This document shows positions 1-9,288 of a stretch of 64,000 bases of DNA, in pieces. The translations under genes were made by a program, and so were the position numbers. Source of the DNA: Gammaproteobacteria bacterium (lineage in GTDB: Bacteria; Pseudomonadota; Gammaproteobacteria; JAJFKO01); the NCBI GenBank assembly GCA_021773175.1, contig JAJFKO010000019.1:62001-126000 (forward strand), written 5' to 3'. The notes beneath the pieces were generated by a model. That model was given only the letters and a program-made list of their open reading frames with translations, ran no database searches and was not told the DNA's origin. Each line of letters starts with the position of its first letter. The stretch's first letter is position 1.

Positions 1-527
1 CGCGTCGCCCAAGTTTCAAATATGAAAAGTTTCAATCACCAGCAGGTCCACAACCTGTGGGTTTTATCGGTGAGAAAACACGTTTCTTTGATTTAACTAA
101 TACAAGTGTGATGTTCAATGTGATGTTGTTTGGTCGTGGTATATACCATCAATTATTATTAAGTCTTGGTCATCATATTACTGTTGAACCTGTTATCGGT
201 GGCGGTATTGGTGTTGCTTATAATACGGTTGAGAATTTTCATTCAGTAACTGCTACGCAGACGGGTGGTTTTAACAACGTTAATAGTATTGGTGATGATA
301 GAACAATAACAAGTTTTGCTTGGCAACTCATGGCGGGTTTACATGTTGCAATTGGCCAGCGTGCGAGTGTTGATTTAGGATACCGTTACTTTGATGGTGG
401 TGATTTTGAAGGTCCTAACTATGTACATAGTGTTTCTGGTGTTACCAGCTCTGGCTTGTCTGTGCCACCATGGAAAGGAAACTTGTGTTCGAATGAAGCT
501 TTCATTAACTTCAATTATCTTGTTTAA
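1..527 (+). CDS. Outer-membrane beta-barrel protein, C-terminal part
   Basis: The reading frame is open from the left window edge (codons in phase with position 3), so the gene begins outside the window and only about the last 175 codons are seen. The protein alternates short aromatic/hydrophobic strands with polar loops, and includes a strand of the type VDLGYRYFDGG that is typical of OmpA/Opa-like 8-stranded barrels (OMP_b-brl class). It ends in a strand, NEAFINFNYLV, as barrel proteins do. It probably sits in the outer membrane as a porin or surface antigen; the specific role cannot be read. A perfect 12-bp terminator hairpin follows. The GTG at position 57 is an internal codon, not the start. 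Confidence 0.7.
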   Translation, partial: RRPSFKYEKFQSPAGPQPVGFIGEKTRFFDLTNTSVMFNVMLFGRGIYHQLLLSLGHHITVEPVIGGGIGVAYNTVENFHSVTATQTGGFNNVNSIGDDRTITSFAWQLMAGLHVAIGQRASVDLGYRYFDGGDFEGPNYVHSVSGVTSSGLSVPPWKGNLCSNEAFINFNYLV

Positions 528-559
528 CAGGAACTAGTTTCTAAGAATATATCTTTACT

Positions 560-593
560 AAACGCCTCTAAGAAATTAGAGGCGTTTGTGTTT
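560..593 (+). terminator. Rho-independent terminator after the beta-barrel gene
   Basis: A perfect 12-bp stem (AAACGCCTCTAA / TTAGAGGCGTTT) with a GAAA tetraloop starts 33 bp after the stop codon and is followed by a T/G-rich tail. The gene on the opposite strand ends at 631, so the hairpin lies between convergent genes and may serve both. Confidence 0.85.
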
Positions 594-630
594 GTGCTTC
601 AAACTATACGTTACATGTTGGTTCTTAGTG

Positions 631-3600
631 TTATAGGGTAAGTTTACCAAGACGTAAATTTGTATTATGAAGACAAGATACTTCAGCCAAGATAGAGGCT
701 TCATTTTCTCTGGTTAGATATGCAAATCTAATTAATTGATCAAGGTCAGGAAAATATTCTGCATCTTGATGAGCAAACTCACGACGAATTTCAAGACAGG
801 TTAGAAACCAAGCTTTAAATTGCAGCGAGCTTTTACTTAATCCATTAGTATTATATCTTTCTGGTAGTTTATCATTCGTCATACGGAAGACATGTTCACG
901 TAGCAACATAGCGGATCCTAAGATAGACCAAAGTAGCGCATGATCTATATGGGGTAGAGCTTTACCACCTTTAAGAGCACTACCCAGCTCGTCTTCTTTG
1001 ATATTATATTTGCTAGTAAATAATGTACTAACCTTATCTGTTATGAACTCTATTTCAGATTTTAAATCTGCAACAGGATTATAATCACTGCTAGATTGTG
1101 TACATATTCTTTCAGCTCTATCTAAACTAATTTTGCCTCCATTGTTTGCTGTTGCAACAATCATCTCTGCAATGGTTGATATCCATCGATAGTCTGTTAC
1201 TGTTAAACCTCGATGCATACAGTAATTACGAATACGGTTTGCTTGCTTAGAGCCTGTTTGATGAGCGAAGGCTTCAAAATAGCGAGCAATCACCGCTAAT
1301 AGGGCTTTTAAGCACATTGTTAAATCAGCAATATTTTGTTCTGCCTTACTTTCTTTTTTGGCTAGAAAACCTATTAGGACATTACATTCACCCGTTAGCC
1401 TACCTAGCTCTTGACTGAAATCGATATTGATTTTTACTTCCTTTGCTTTAGCTTGTGGATGAGCTACTTGTTCTTCGTTTCCTACTCCTCGCCATTCATC
1501 TAATGTCATAAGTCTGCTAGCTGCTTGATATTTAGGTCTTTGAGTAGGATGACCACCTCTTAGGGATGCGCCTGCTCTTGCCAATAATGCGGCTTGGCTT
1601 TGAGCTGGATCTATTTCTGGTTTTCTTCCTGCTACACTTTTATCACCTGCTATAGGCGCAGCTTTCTTTTTCTTCTTTGTTTTTTCGAGAGCTTTTCTTC
1701 TAGCTTCCTTTGCTGCTGCTATGGCATCGCGTCTCGCTTGTTCTTCTGCTTCTCTTTCAGCTCGCTTCTCTTCCGCTTGACGACGCTTTTTTTCCTTAGC
1801 GAGTCGCTCAGATTCTTTTTCAGCTTCTGATTTTTCCAAATCTATTAAATGCTTTTCAAATGAATCTTCATATAATTGTTTAGTAACCGTTGATAAGCTT
1901 CTTGCAAAGAGTAATTTAGACAAATCACTTGATTTAGGTAATTCTATTATTAGTCGATGATCCTTCTGACTTAGAAATATTTCACCTTTTAGCTCTTTAA
2001 CTATTGCTGTTAAGTAGGTGAAAGCATTAACTTGAAAAGACATGCCTTTATCTGTAATCAATTGTAACGTATCATTTTGAAATAATAGTAGAGGGCCAGT
2101 TAAAATAAATGCTGCTTCGTTATACTCACCCGAGGAAAATAAAGCTAGAGAAAATAGTCTTATAGATAAGTTATTGAAAAGTTCTACGATCGTATTACAT
2201 TCCTGCTCGTGGGATTGCTTTGATTCTTCTCGCTTCTTAGCTGCTAATTCAGCTTGATATTCAGGTGATGCTTTGTAAATCCTTTCTAATATTTCTACTT
2301 TTATCTCATCTAATGATTTATCTGGCCTAGAAAATCCACCATCTATTTCGATTGATATATCTGCTTCGCCCTCAACAAGTTTAAATTTAAAATATTTGCT
2401 AACGGCAATAAGCCACTGTCTTTGCGTATAGCTAAATGCTAAACCGGATTTACTTTGAGCGTAAACACTATCAGATAAATTGTCATTAGTGCTATAAAAA
2501 AATGAGTTATATTTGGAGACATACTTATTTGCAAAGTCTGGTAATAAATCTGAATCTACTAAAAATTTTCTATTATTAAGAAGTGTATTTACTGTCTCTA
2601 TGGATTGTCCTATAGCCTTTCTAAACATGTCGACACACTTTATTACTAGAAATACCAGCAAGAGTATACCGAGAAACCAGAGCGTGTACTCCAATCCCAC
2701 TTTTACCCAATCTGTGACACTTGGATCTTCCGACTTACGTAGTTTCGCAAGCTCTTCTGAAACGTCTACAGCATATGTTTTGGCATTTAATTTCAGTGCC
2801 GTATCAGAGACTTCTTCTAATAAAGTTAAAGCTTTTTCATGCGCTGCAACAGTCTTCCTACTAGTAAGTAAAGCGGCCATAATATGTCTTGCTTTATCAT
2901 GCCCGGCAATAAGAGGCTCTAGTAATGCTATACTGCCTTCCGTATCTTCTTCGGTTGTTAACATAGTTCTTGCTATAGTGATTTGGGGGTTGCTTGAAAC
3001 AACATGAAGTTTATGTACAGCATTTTCAAGTAATCTCAATTGTCGCTTGTCTTCAGTTTTTGTACTTTTATGACTCTGATGATCTGCAAACTCGAACTGT
3101 AGAAAATGACCTAAGCTTGTAACATCTCCGCGCACTAGTCCTTCACAATCCCACATATTAGCAATGCTATAGAGTTGTGCTTTTCGATACAGTTGTGCGA
3201 CAGCTCGGATTGCATCTATATTACCATTTATTGCTTTTATATAGTGCTGCTTTAATGCTTTGTGCCAAAGTGCTGCTGCCGCTTGTAGTTCTTTACTTTT
3301 CCCGATTAGCATGGGCGATAATAAATGCGTGTTGCCATTAATATCATCTAATAAGCGAGCTCTTAGCGCTAGCTCCACAGGCTTATTCGTTCTAATGGCT
3401 AAAATATCAAGAAGAGAATATAAAGATAGAGCAGGGTTGACATGAAATAACCTCATTATGAGTTGTGGCACAAATTCACGTACCATCCTGACTGTTAGCG
3501 TGACATCTTCTCTTGCGGATATACTTAACGTTGGATAGTTGCTACGTTCTTTGTTTAGTACAAAATAGTTAAAACCATATGTTTCTAGAAATACCTGTCT

Positions 3601-5913
3601 TGCTTTACTGGCTTCGATGTATGGAATTGTAAGGTCTTTACCTTGTTCCCCAACTTGTAATGTTAAGCCTGGTAGGTTTTGCCATAAATATTCTGCAAGT
3701 TTATCGCGTTCTTGTTCAGTGATTCTTTCAGCTTGCGATACGGGACGTACTAGTAAGCTGCGCATATTATTTAGAATATTTCGTTGCGTAGCGCTATTAT
3801 AAAACTCTGCTCCCATAAGATTTTCCGAGCCATACCAGACTGTTAAATGTTGGAAATATGTTTCTAAATTTGTATTGTCTGGAAAAAGTAATTGTACATC
3901 ACTCCAATAGCGCTCTTCGCTAGATGCTTGCCACCGCATAAACATATGCCATTGTTGAACACTAGGATGAGTATCAGTAAGATAGCCATTTTGTTCTAAG
4001 GCTATTACTCTATTATTTGCTTGTTCTTGAACATGCTCTTTACATACTTGTATTAACTTGAAAGCTTTTGGCTTTAATTCAGAAGCGTTACTTGTTAACA
4101 CACTTTCTAGCAAGCCTAATGCATAAGCCGGATCTTTTTCTGAATATTGTAGTGCTAGAACAAAATCAAGTTGTGGAGAAATAAAGTTTTTCTGTAATTT
4201 TGTCAGCATTGGCATTGCGTATGCATAATTATAAGTAGGTGTACTATGTTGTTCATCTGTGGCTAGTATGCCTTCTTCTAAAAAATACATGGCAAGGTCT
4301 GCTGTAGAACCACGAACAGCTGCTTCTGCATGCCAACGACGTGCTTTAAGCTTATTTCCCATTCTACTATAAGCTCTTGCAATTTCGCTGATTGCGCTGA
4401 CTTCACATTGTAAAGCTTGTCTAACCGCTCCTCCAGCCAATTGGTTCAATTCAGGATGAAGTTGAAGGTCATTAACTAACTCAAATTCAAGAACAGGATC
4501 GAGAGGGTAGCTATGGACTGTGCGTGCGAAAAATAGTCTTTCGAAATCAGTTAAATTATCAGGTGAGATTGCAGCAATGCCGGCTAAGCTTTTTAATAAA
4601 AGTTCACTGAGAGTATAAAATGTGTGTTCTTCCATTCTAACTAAAAGATCCCCCACGAATCCAGTGCATTCAGGTGTGGTAAGATCTTTTTCCATATTTA
4701 ACCTGGTTACAGTTTTCAAATAAACTTCATAGAGTGACTGATTATTACGAACATAACGGTTATCTCGGGAAAGTAACAAAAGCTGTTCTCGTGAAAATAC
4801 GCCTTGATTTAATCGGAGAATGACACTTTGTTGATAGGCAATGAAGGCAATATCACTAAGCTTATTTCGAGAATAATCATGACATCGATTTGCTAATTTA
4901 ACCAAAGTAGTGCAATCACTTGTTTCTACTGCAATACTAAATATTGTAGCTGCAGTCATCTCTATATTAATTATATCTTTTTCTTCAAGATGTTTTTCAA
5001 GAAGTAGAAAAGATAAGCGTTGAAGAGCTTCAGCGTTGCCACGTGCCCCGGCATGAAGAGCCAATCTTTTAGAAATTGATTCTGGCAAATAATTAACATG
5101 CAAAAAATGATCTGCAATATCAAGCATTGCTGCGGTATCACCCGTCTCTGCTGCAGCAATCACAGCTTGATTTTGGCCTGGTGTAGCATAGTCTATGAGT
5201 TTGACTCTGATTAAACTCATAAGCTGCTGGTCGTCTATGGGGCCTTCTTGAGAGATAAATTCTTTCAATATAGTTACTTTTCGATTGGTTCTGATAACAG
5301 ATTCTTCTGCTGGTTGTCCTTGGTGTTTTGTTGCTACAGCTTTTTTCTTTTTCTTTTTAGCTAACCCTTTCGTGATTCTTTGTGGTGACGTATGCGTTGC
5401 AAATGTAGGTTGAGCGCGATCAACAATGGGTGCTTCCATTCTTATAGAGGCACTCATCGCTTTATTTGTTAAAGCTAAAGGATGAGGATTATTACAAACT
5501 GCTGTTTGATTGTGAGCAGGAAAGCTATGAGGTTTATTGTTTGAGCTAGGAGGTAGGGTATCATCAAAGTCGATACCATCACGCTCATCTCTAGGAATTC
5601 TTGCCGCTGTTGTGATACCAGTAAATAGAAGTATTATGGCGCCTAAGGCGATAAATACTTTAAACCAACTGAGACTAGAAGTTCCTTTGGTTCTATGGTC
5701 GTGATGTTGCAAAGGCTGCTTTCTGGCCGCTTTGAGTCTTTCTTGCTGCAGTCTTCTACGCTGTGAACGATTGAGTCGCTTTTTAGGTGCTTGTCCACTT
5801 GCACACGCCAACTGCAATTGCGCTAACGACGCATCTTTATTTCTTTTTTTCAATAACTTACGTTGAGAGGTGTCATTCGCATGTCCATGCTTAGTTTTTT
5901 TGCCGGCGTACAT
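631..5913 (-). CDS. Giant (1760 aa) membrane protein with Sel1-like repeats and C-terminal HEPN-like motifs
   Basis: No family is recognised over the full length. The first 80 residues are strongly basic. A hydrophobic segment at about 84-104 and another at about 1070-1095 look membrane-spanning. Between them are helical Sel1/TPR-like units, with ALHAGARGNAEALQRL near the N-terminus and similar blocks further on. Residues ~1355-1425 form a charged Lys/Glu/Arg coiled coil. The C-terminal 250 residues are helical and hold two R-x4-H motifs, RNYCMH at 1562-1567 and RREFAH at 1710-1715. These match the catalytic signature of HEPN ribonuclease domains. The ATG at 5913 has an AGAGGTAG ribosome site. 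Size, architecture and lack of obvious homologues suggest a host-interaction protein or a membrane-anchored nuclease system; both are inference. Confidence 0.8.
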   Translation of the reverse strand: MYAGKKTKHGHANDTSQRKLLKKRNKDASLAQLQLACASGQAPKKRLNRSQRRRLQQERLKAARKQPLQHHDHRTKGTSSLSWFKVFIALGAIILLFTGITTAARIPRDERDGIDFDDTLPPSSNNKPHSFPAHNQTAVCNNPHPLALTNKAMSASIRMEAPIVDRAQPTFATHTSPQRITKGLAKKKKKKAVATKHQGQPAEESVIRTNRKVTILKEFISQEGPIDDQQLMSLIRVKLIDYATPGQNQAVIAAAETGDTAAMLDIADHFLHVNYLPESISKRLALHAGARGNAEALQRLSFLLLEKHLEEKDIINIEMTAATIFSIAVETSDCTTLVKLANRCHDYSRNKLSDIAFIAYQQSVILRLNQGVFSREQLLLLSRDNRYVRNNQSLYEVYLKTVTRLNMEKDLTTPECTGFVGDLLVRMEEHTFYTLSELLLKSLAGIAAISPDNLTDFERLFFARTVHSYPLDPVLEFELVNDLQLHPELNQLAGGAVRQALQCEVSAISEIARAYSRMGNKLKARRWHAEAAVRGSTADLAMYFLEEGILATDEQHSTPTYNYAYAMPMLTKLQKNFISPQLDFVLALQYSEKDPAYALGLLESVLTSNASELKPKAFKLIQVCKEHVQEQANNRVIALEQNGYLTDTHPSVQQWHMFMRWQASSEERYWSDVQLLFPDNTNLETYFQHLTVWYGSENLMGAEFYNSATQRNILNNMRSLLVRPVSQAERITEQERDKLAEYLWQNLPGLTLQVGEQGKDLTIPYIEASKARQVFLETYGFNYFVLNKERSNYPTLSISAREDVTLTVRMVREFVPQLIMRLFHVNPALSLYSLLDILAIRTNKPVELALRARLLDDINGNTHLLSPMLIGKSKELQAAAALWHKALKQHYIKAINGNIDAIRAVAQLYRKAQLYSIANMWDCEGLVRGDVTSLGHFLQFEFADHQSHKSTKTEDKRQLRLLENAVHKLHVVSSNPQITIARTMLTTEEDTEGSIALLEPLIAGHDKARHIMAALLTSRKTVAAHEKALTLLEEVSDTALKLNAKTYAVDVSEELAKLRKSEDPSVTDWVKVGLEYTLWFLGILLLVFLVIKCVDMFRKAIGQSIETVNTLLNNRKFLVDSDLLPDFANKYVSKYNSFFYSTNDNLSDSVYAQSKSGLAFSYTQRQWLIAVSKYFKFKLVEGEADISIEIDGGFSRPDKSLDEIKVEILERIYKASPEYQAELAAKKREESKQSHEQECNTIVELFNNLSIRLFSLALFSSGEYNEAAFILTGPLLLFQNDTLQLITDKGMSFQVNAFTYLTAIVKELKGEIFLSQKDHRLIIELPKSSDLSKLLFARSLSTVTKQLYEDSFEKHLIDLEKSEAEKESERLAKEKKRRQAEEKRAEREAEEQARRDAIAAAKEARRKALEKTKKKKKAAPIAGDKSVAGRKPEIDPAQSQAALLARAGASLRGGHPTQRPKYQAASRLMTLDEWRGVGNEEQVAHPQAKAKEVKINIDFSQELGRLTGECNVLIGFLAKKESKAEQNIADLTMCLKALLAVIARYFEAFAHQTGSKQANRIRNYCMHRGLTVTDYRWISTIAEMIVATANNGGKISLDRAERICTQSSSDYNPVADLKSEIEFITDKVSTLFTSKYNIKEDELGSALKGGKALPHIDHALLWSILGSAMLLREHVFRMTNDKLPERYNTNGLSKSSLQFKAWFLTCLEIRREFAHQDAEYFPDLDQLIRFAYLTRENEASILAEVSCLHNTNLRLGKLTL

Positions 5914-6273
5914 ATTCTACCTCTAATAACGCTTTTATATTTATTAAAAAGAAAGCATTATAGCGATGTGCTTAAAAATAAGCCACAACATTTTTCGCCA
6001 TATGTTGTTATTATGGTGGGAAGGCAACAATCAAGTGAAACATTGGCAAAGCATATTAAAGCATCGAGTATTATCATCTTTTTCAATTTTTGTGACTCAG
6101 TACTTATTTTATATGTTGAACCTAGAAAACACAGTAAGTGTGCCTAACGGTGCTTTCTAGGTTGAATTTTATTGTACAAGTTGTTGAGTATTTATTGCTT
6201 TTATATACTGCCAGCCAAACATATACTTAATTTAGTGTTATGAATAAATCTGACTAATGTGGGCGGTATAGTT
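5914..6273. other. Intergenic region with a 10-bp inverted repeat (6119-6163)
   Basis: This is the divergent space between the giant gene and yqjG and should carry both promoters. The arms AACCTAGAAA and TTTCTAGGTT enclose a 25-nt loop that itself holds ACAC/GTGT pairing; the right arm is followed by GAATTTT. It could be a terminator-like or operator element. No coding sequence is convincing here. Confidence 0.45.
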
Positions 6274-7233
6274 ATGGGAATAATGTTAAAAGGCAAATGG
6301 CATAATAATGAATTAGCAGCATGTGATGATACAGGTCATTTTATTCGAGCTGATTCTATTTTTCGGGATTGGGTTACTCAGGATGGTAGCAGTGGTTTTC
6401 TTGCGGAAGCTAATCGTTATCATTTATATGTTTCTTATGCTTGTCCTTGGGCATGTCGAACCTTGATTATGCTTGCAATAAAAGATTTACAAAAGATAAT
6501 TTCAGTTAGTGTTGTTGATGCGCTTATGGGAGAGCAGGGTTGGAGCTTTGGTCCTCCTGGTGAGGCTACACAAGATCAAATAAACCATGCCAGTTTCCTT
6601 CATGAAATCTATTCAAAGGCAAATCCGCAATATACTGGAAGAGTTACTGTGCCGGTTTTATGGGATAAAAAAAATAATACGATCGTTAATAATGAATCGG
6701 CTGAAATTATCCGCATGCTTAATTCTGAATTTAACCATATCACTAATAATCATGATGATCATTATCCTGAAAACTTGCGTAAAGAAATCGATGTAATCAA
6801 TGACTATGTCTATGATAAAATTAATAATGGTGTGTATAAATGTGGTTTTGCCACAACACAAACAGCTTATGAAGAGGCTTTTGATGAATTATTTATGGCA
6901 TTAGATGAAATAGAAAAGCGTTTAAGTCAACAACGCTATTTAGTTGGTGATGTTGTAACGGAAGCAGACTGGCGTTTATTTACAACATTAATTCGCTTTG
7001 ATGTGGTTTATGTCGGCCATTTTAAATGTAATTTGCGTCGCATAGAAGACTATCCCAACTTGTCTAACTATTTACATGAGTTATATCAAGTTTCTGGCGT
7101 AAAGCAGACAGTAAACTTTGAGCATATCAAAAATCATTATTATCAAAGTCATGAATCAATTAATCCAACAGGGATTGTGCCTAAAGGGCCAGAGATTGAT
7201 TATGATAAAGGGCATAACCGTGCTCTCTTATAA
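6274..7233 (+). CDS. yqjG: Glutathionyl-hydroquinone reductase (Xi-class GST)
   Basis: This enzyme reduces glutathionyl-hydroquinones to hydroquinones using glutathione, in the cytoplasm. The thioredoxin-like N-terminal domain has the family motif YHLYVSYACPWACRTLIM, with the catalytic Cys in CPWA. The helical GST C-terminal domain includes VGDVVTEADWRLFTTLIRFD and YPNLSNYLHELYQ, all characteristic of the YqjG/ECM4 family, and the length (319 aa) is normal. A longer frame opens at a GTG at 6259, but the family N-terminus (MG..L.G.WH) matches the ATG at 6274, which has a GGGCGGT site upstream. It heads a group of redox genes that includes a peroxidase and catalase. Confidence 0.92.
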   Translation: MGIMLKGKWHNNELAACDDTGHFIRADSIFRDWVTQDGSSGFLAEANRYHLYVSYACPWACRTLIMLAIKDLQKIISVSVVDALMGEQGWSFGPPGEATQDQINHASFLHEIYSKANPQYTGRVTVPVLWDKKNNTIVNNESAEIIRMLNSEFNHITNNHDDHYPENLRKEIDVINDYVYDKINNGVYKCGFATTQTAYEEAFDELFMALDEIEKRLSQQRYLVGDVVTEADWRLFTTLIRFDVVYVGHFKCNLRRIEDYPNLSNYLHELYQVSGVKQTVNFEHIKNHYYQSHESINPTGIVPKGPEIDYDKGHNRALL

Positions 7234-7338
7234 CCTTAATATTATCAATGCTATAGCCGAGCACTGGCTTTATCGCAAGCTGTGACTAAACTAATATATA
7301 GTAATAGAAGAATAATAAAAAGGTGCTGTTAAAGGCTC

Positions 7339-8466
7339 ATGCAGATGAAAATAATAATAATAAGTTTAATAATGCTTTGTTGGTTAATGCCAAGTTATGT
7401 TTTTGCCAATAGCGAACAGCAATATGGCGTAAGCACAGCGCCTATTATTTTCTACGCACCAAGTTTCCCTAAATTTCCATCGACCATAAGAGTTAATCAC
7501 AAGCTTATCTATGGAAGTGCAACGCAGTTAGAGAATCCGCTAGCTAATAATACAAGTCAATTAATTAAAGTTGCAACTGATAAACTGTTATTAAAACTTC
7601 ATGTGCTTAATATTGATAGTAAGAAAACGATAGAGCAAGATAAGTCATTGCAAACTAATCAGGTTTATATTCCGGCAGTTGAAGGGATGAAAACGGTTAA
7701 CTATATTGTTGGCGCAAATATTTCAGATGGAATTCTGAATAGAGCATTACATTCAGTTCTATCGACAGCGGGGAAACAATTAAATTGGAATAAATATGAG
7801 TTTGTTATATCGACTAAACAAGAGGATGGCGATGTGCAAGTGGTGATTAAACCAACCGCTGTTGACATTAAAACTAAAGTGGCCTTGTCGACAAAAAATT
7901 TAAAAAATTATTTTCTTAAGAAACTTTATTATGAAGAAAAATTGGATTTCATCAAAACAGAGAAATATAACTTTAATCCAATTAACTCACCATATTTAAA
8001 TAAAGCCCCATATTTACTAGCTGTAGTAGGCAATTTATATGGACGTAGTAATCTTTTAAGTGATGAATTTGCAAAAGTGAAACAAGGCTTTTTGAATGGC
8101 AAGTATCGCTTTGGCTTTTATAGTGTGGTGGCTAAATCAGGGCAATATGAAGTTGTATTACGTTCGGTGTTAACACCAAGTAATCTAACGAGTTCAATCC
8201 AAACTCAATGTTATGTTCGAGGTTATTTACGCGAAAAATCGGATGTTGAGAAAGTATCAATGTCGGCTTTGATTCAACTATGTAATGAAAAGTATAAGTC
8301 ATATATACCTAGGCTGAATAATTATTTCCAACTAATTCATGAGAATAAACTGGGACAACAACAGCTAGAAGATTATTTTAATCGATTTAAAGATATCAAT
8401 ATTCATATGTACATCGATGGTATTCATAATTATTTAAATTCTATGCAAGATGCTCCTACAATTTAA
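7339..8466 (+). CDS. Secreted protein of unknown function (375 aa)
   Basis: I do not recognise the family. Residues 1-23 form a Sec signal peptide (basic start, IIIISLIMLCWLM core, cleavage after YVFA). The mature part is lysine/tyrosine-rich with alternating strand-like segments and only two cysteines, in its C-terminal third (QTQCYVRG and LIQLCNEK), which could form a disulfide. No transmembrane segment follows the signal, so the protein is expected in the periplasm or outside the cell. An AAAGG site precedes the ATG at 7339; an alternative ATG two codons later is possible. A shared terminator separates it from the convergent peroxidase gene. Confidence 0.75.
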   Translation: MQMKIIIISLIMLCWLMPSYVFANSEQQYGVSTAPIIFYAPSFPKFPSTIRVNHKLIYGSATQLENPLANNTSQLIKVATDKLLLKLHVLNIDSKKTIEQDKSLQTNQVYIPAVEGMKTVNYIVGANISDGILNRALHSVLSTAGKQLNWNKYEFVISTKQEDGDVQVVIKPTAVDIKTKVALSTKNLKNYFLKKLYYEEKLDFIKTEKYNFNPINSPYLNKAPYLLAVVGNLYGRSNLLSDEFAKVKQGFLNGKYRFGFYSVVAKSGQYEVVLRSVLTPSNLTSSIQTQCYVRGYLREKSDVEKVSMSALIQLCNEKYKSYIPRLNNYFQLIHENKLGQQQLEDYFNRFKDINIHMYIDGIHNYLNSMQDAPTI

Positions 8467-8505
8467 GTCCTGTACATGCAGCGGACCTAAATTTTTTAGG
8501 AAAAT

Positions 8506-8531
8506 AAAAAAGGCGTCATGATGACGCCTTT
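8506..8531. terminator. Bidirectional terminator between convergent genes
   Basis: A 10-bp perfect stem (AAAGGCGTCA / TGACGCCTTT) with a TGA loop is flanked by an A-run on the left. It gives a strong U-tract for the minus-strand peroxidase transcript and a weak one for the plus-strand gene. Confidence 0.85.
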
Positions 8532-8549
8532 CACACTTAGAATCCAGCA

Positions 8550-9125
8550 TTATGAATTCAATGCTTTTTTCGCTGCAGCAATGGCAGCTTGCATATTTGG
8601 CATTTTATCAATGTTATGAGTTATTTGTTTATAAACAATATTACCTTGCTGATTAACCACAAAGACCGCACGTGCTGTCAAACCTTTTAATTCACCGCCA
8701 ACAACTTGTACGCCATATTTCTCACCAAATTTTGGATTGGCGAAAGCTGAAAGTAATTGGATGTTTTTTGCAGGATGCTTAGCTTGATAAGCAGCAATAA
8801 TAAAAGGTTGGTTAGTTGTGATAATACTAATCATAGCGCCTTTTAATTGTTTCGCAGCTTTATTCAAAATCATGGTTTGTTGATCACAAACAGGGGTATA
8901 AAAAGATTCAATCGTTGAAATGATTTGTACTTTACCCGTTGCGCCACCAACAGTCACTGCTTTAAAATTTGGTGCTGTCAATGCAACGGCAGGTGCTTGT
9001 TGGCCAATTTGTAATTGTGGTTCAGAAAGTGTTACTGGACCATTAGCATCTGAAGTGATTTGTAATGCATAACAAATGTTAAAACTTAGTAAGCTTACGA
9101 GAGCGAGTAACATGATTCTCTTCAT
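8550..9125 (-). CDS. Exported thiol peroxidase (Tpx-like), probably 1-Cys
   Basis: The protein belongs to the Tpx/peroxiredoxin fold that reduces peroxides with a thiol donor. The peroxidatic Cys is Cys80 in ESFYTPVCDQQT, matching the Tpx motif TPVCD.QT. Unlike cytosolic Tpx it begins with a clear signal peptide (residues 1-20, cleavage after CYA), so it should act in the periplasm. The usual resolving Cys, about 34 residues after the first in Tpx, is missing: the matching stretch NQPFIIAAYQAKHPAKN has none. A 1-Cys mechanism with an external reductant is likely. The gene is divergent from the catalase gene, which suggests a shared peroxide-defence role. Confidence 0.85.
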   Translation of the reverse strand: MKRIMLLALVSLLSFNICYALQITSDANGPVTLSEPQLQIGQQAPAVALTAPNFKAVTVGGATGKVQIISTIESFYTPVCDQQTMILNKAAKQLKGAMISIITTNQPFIIAAYQAKHPAKNIQLLSAFANPKFGEKYGVQVVGGELKGLTARAVFVVNQQGNIVYKQITHNIDKMPNMQAAIAAAKKALNS

Positions 9126-9288
9126 CAGTAATTTCCTATTTGATTATTTAAGTGCCGTATTATATCGATCATTTTCAATAGGCTCAAACTATTATAATGA
9201 TAGCTAAGTTATTATTAAGTTATTCAATTGATTATGCTATAGTTTGCTGCATTGAAAACACCTTAAATTCATAATCATGGAGAGAAAT

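Noticed and set aside
5863-6160. Two plus-strand frames overlapping the start of the giant gene
   Set aside because: They overlap the 5' end of a well-supported gene or its promoter space and have no family signal.
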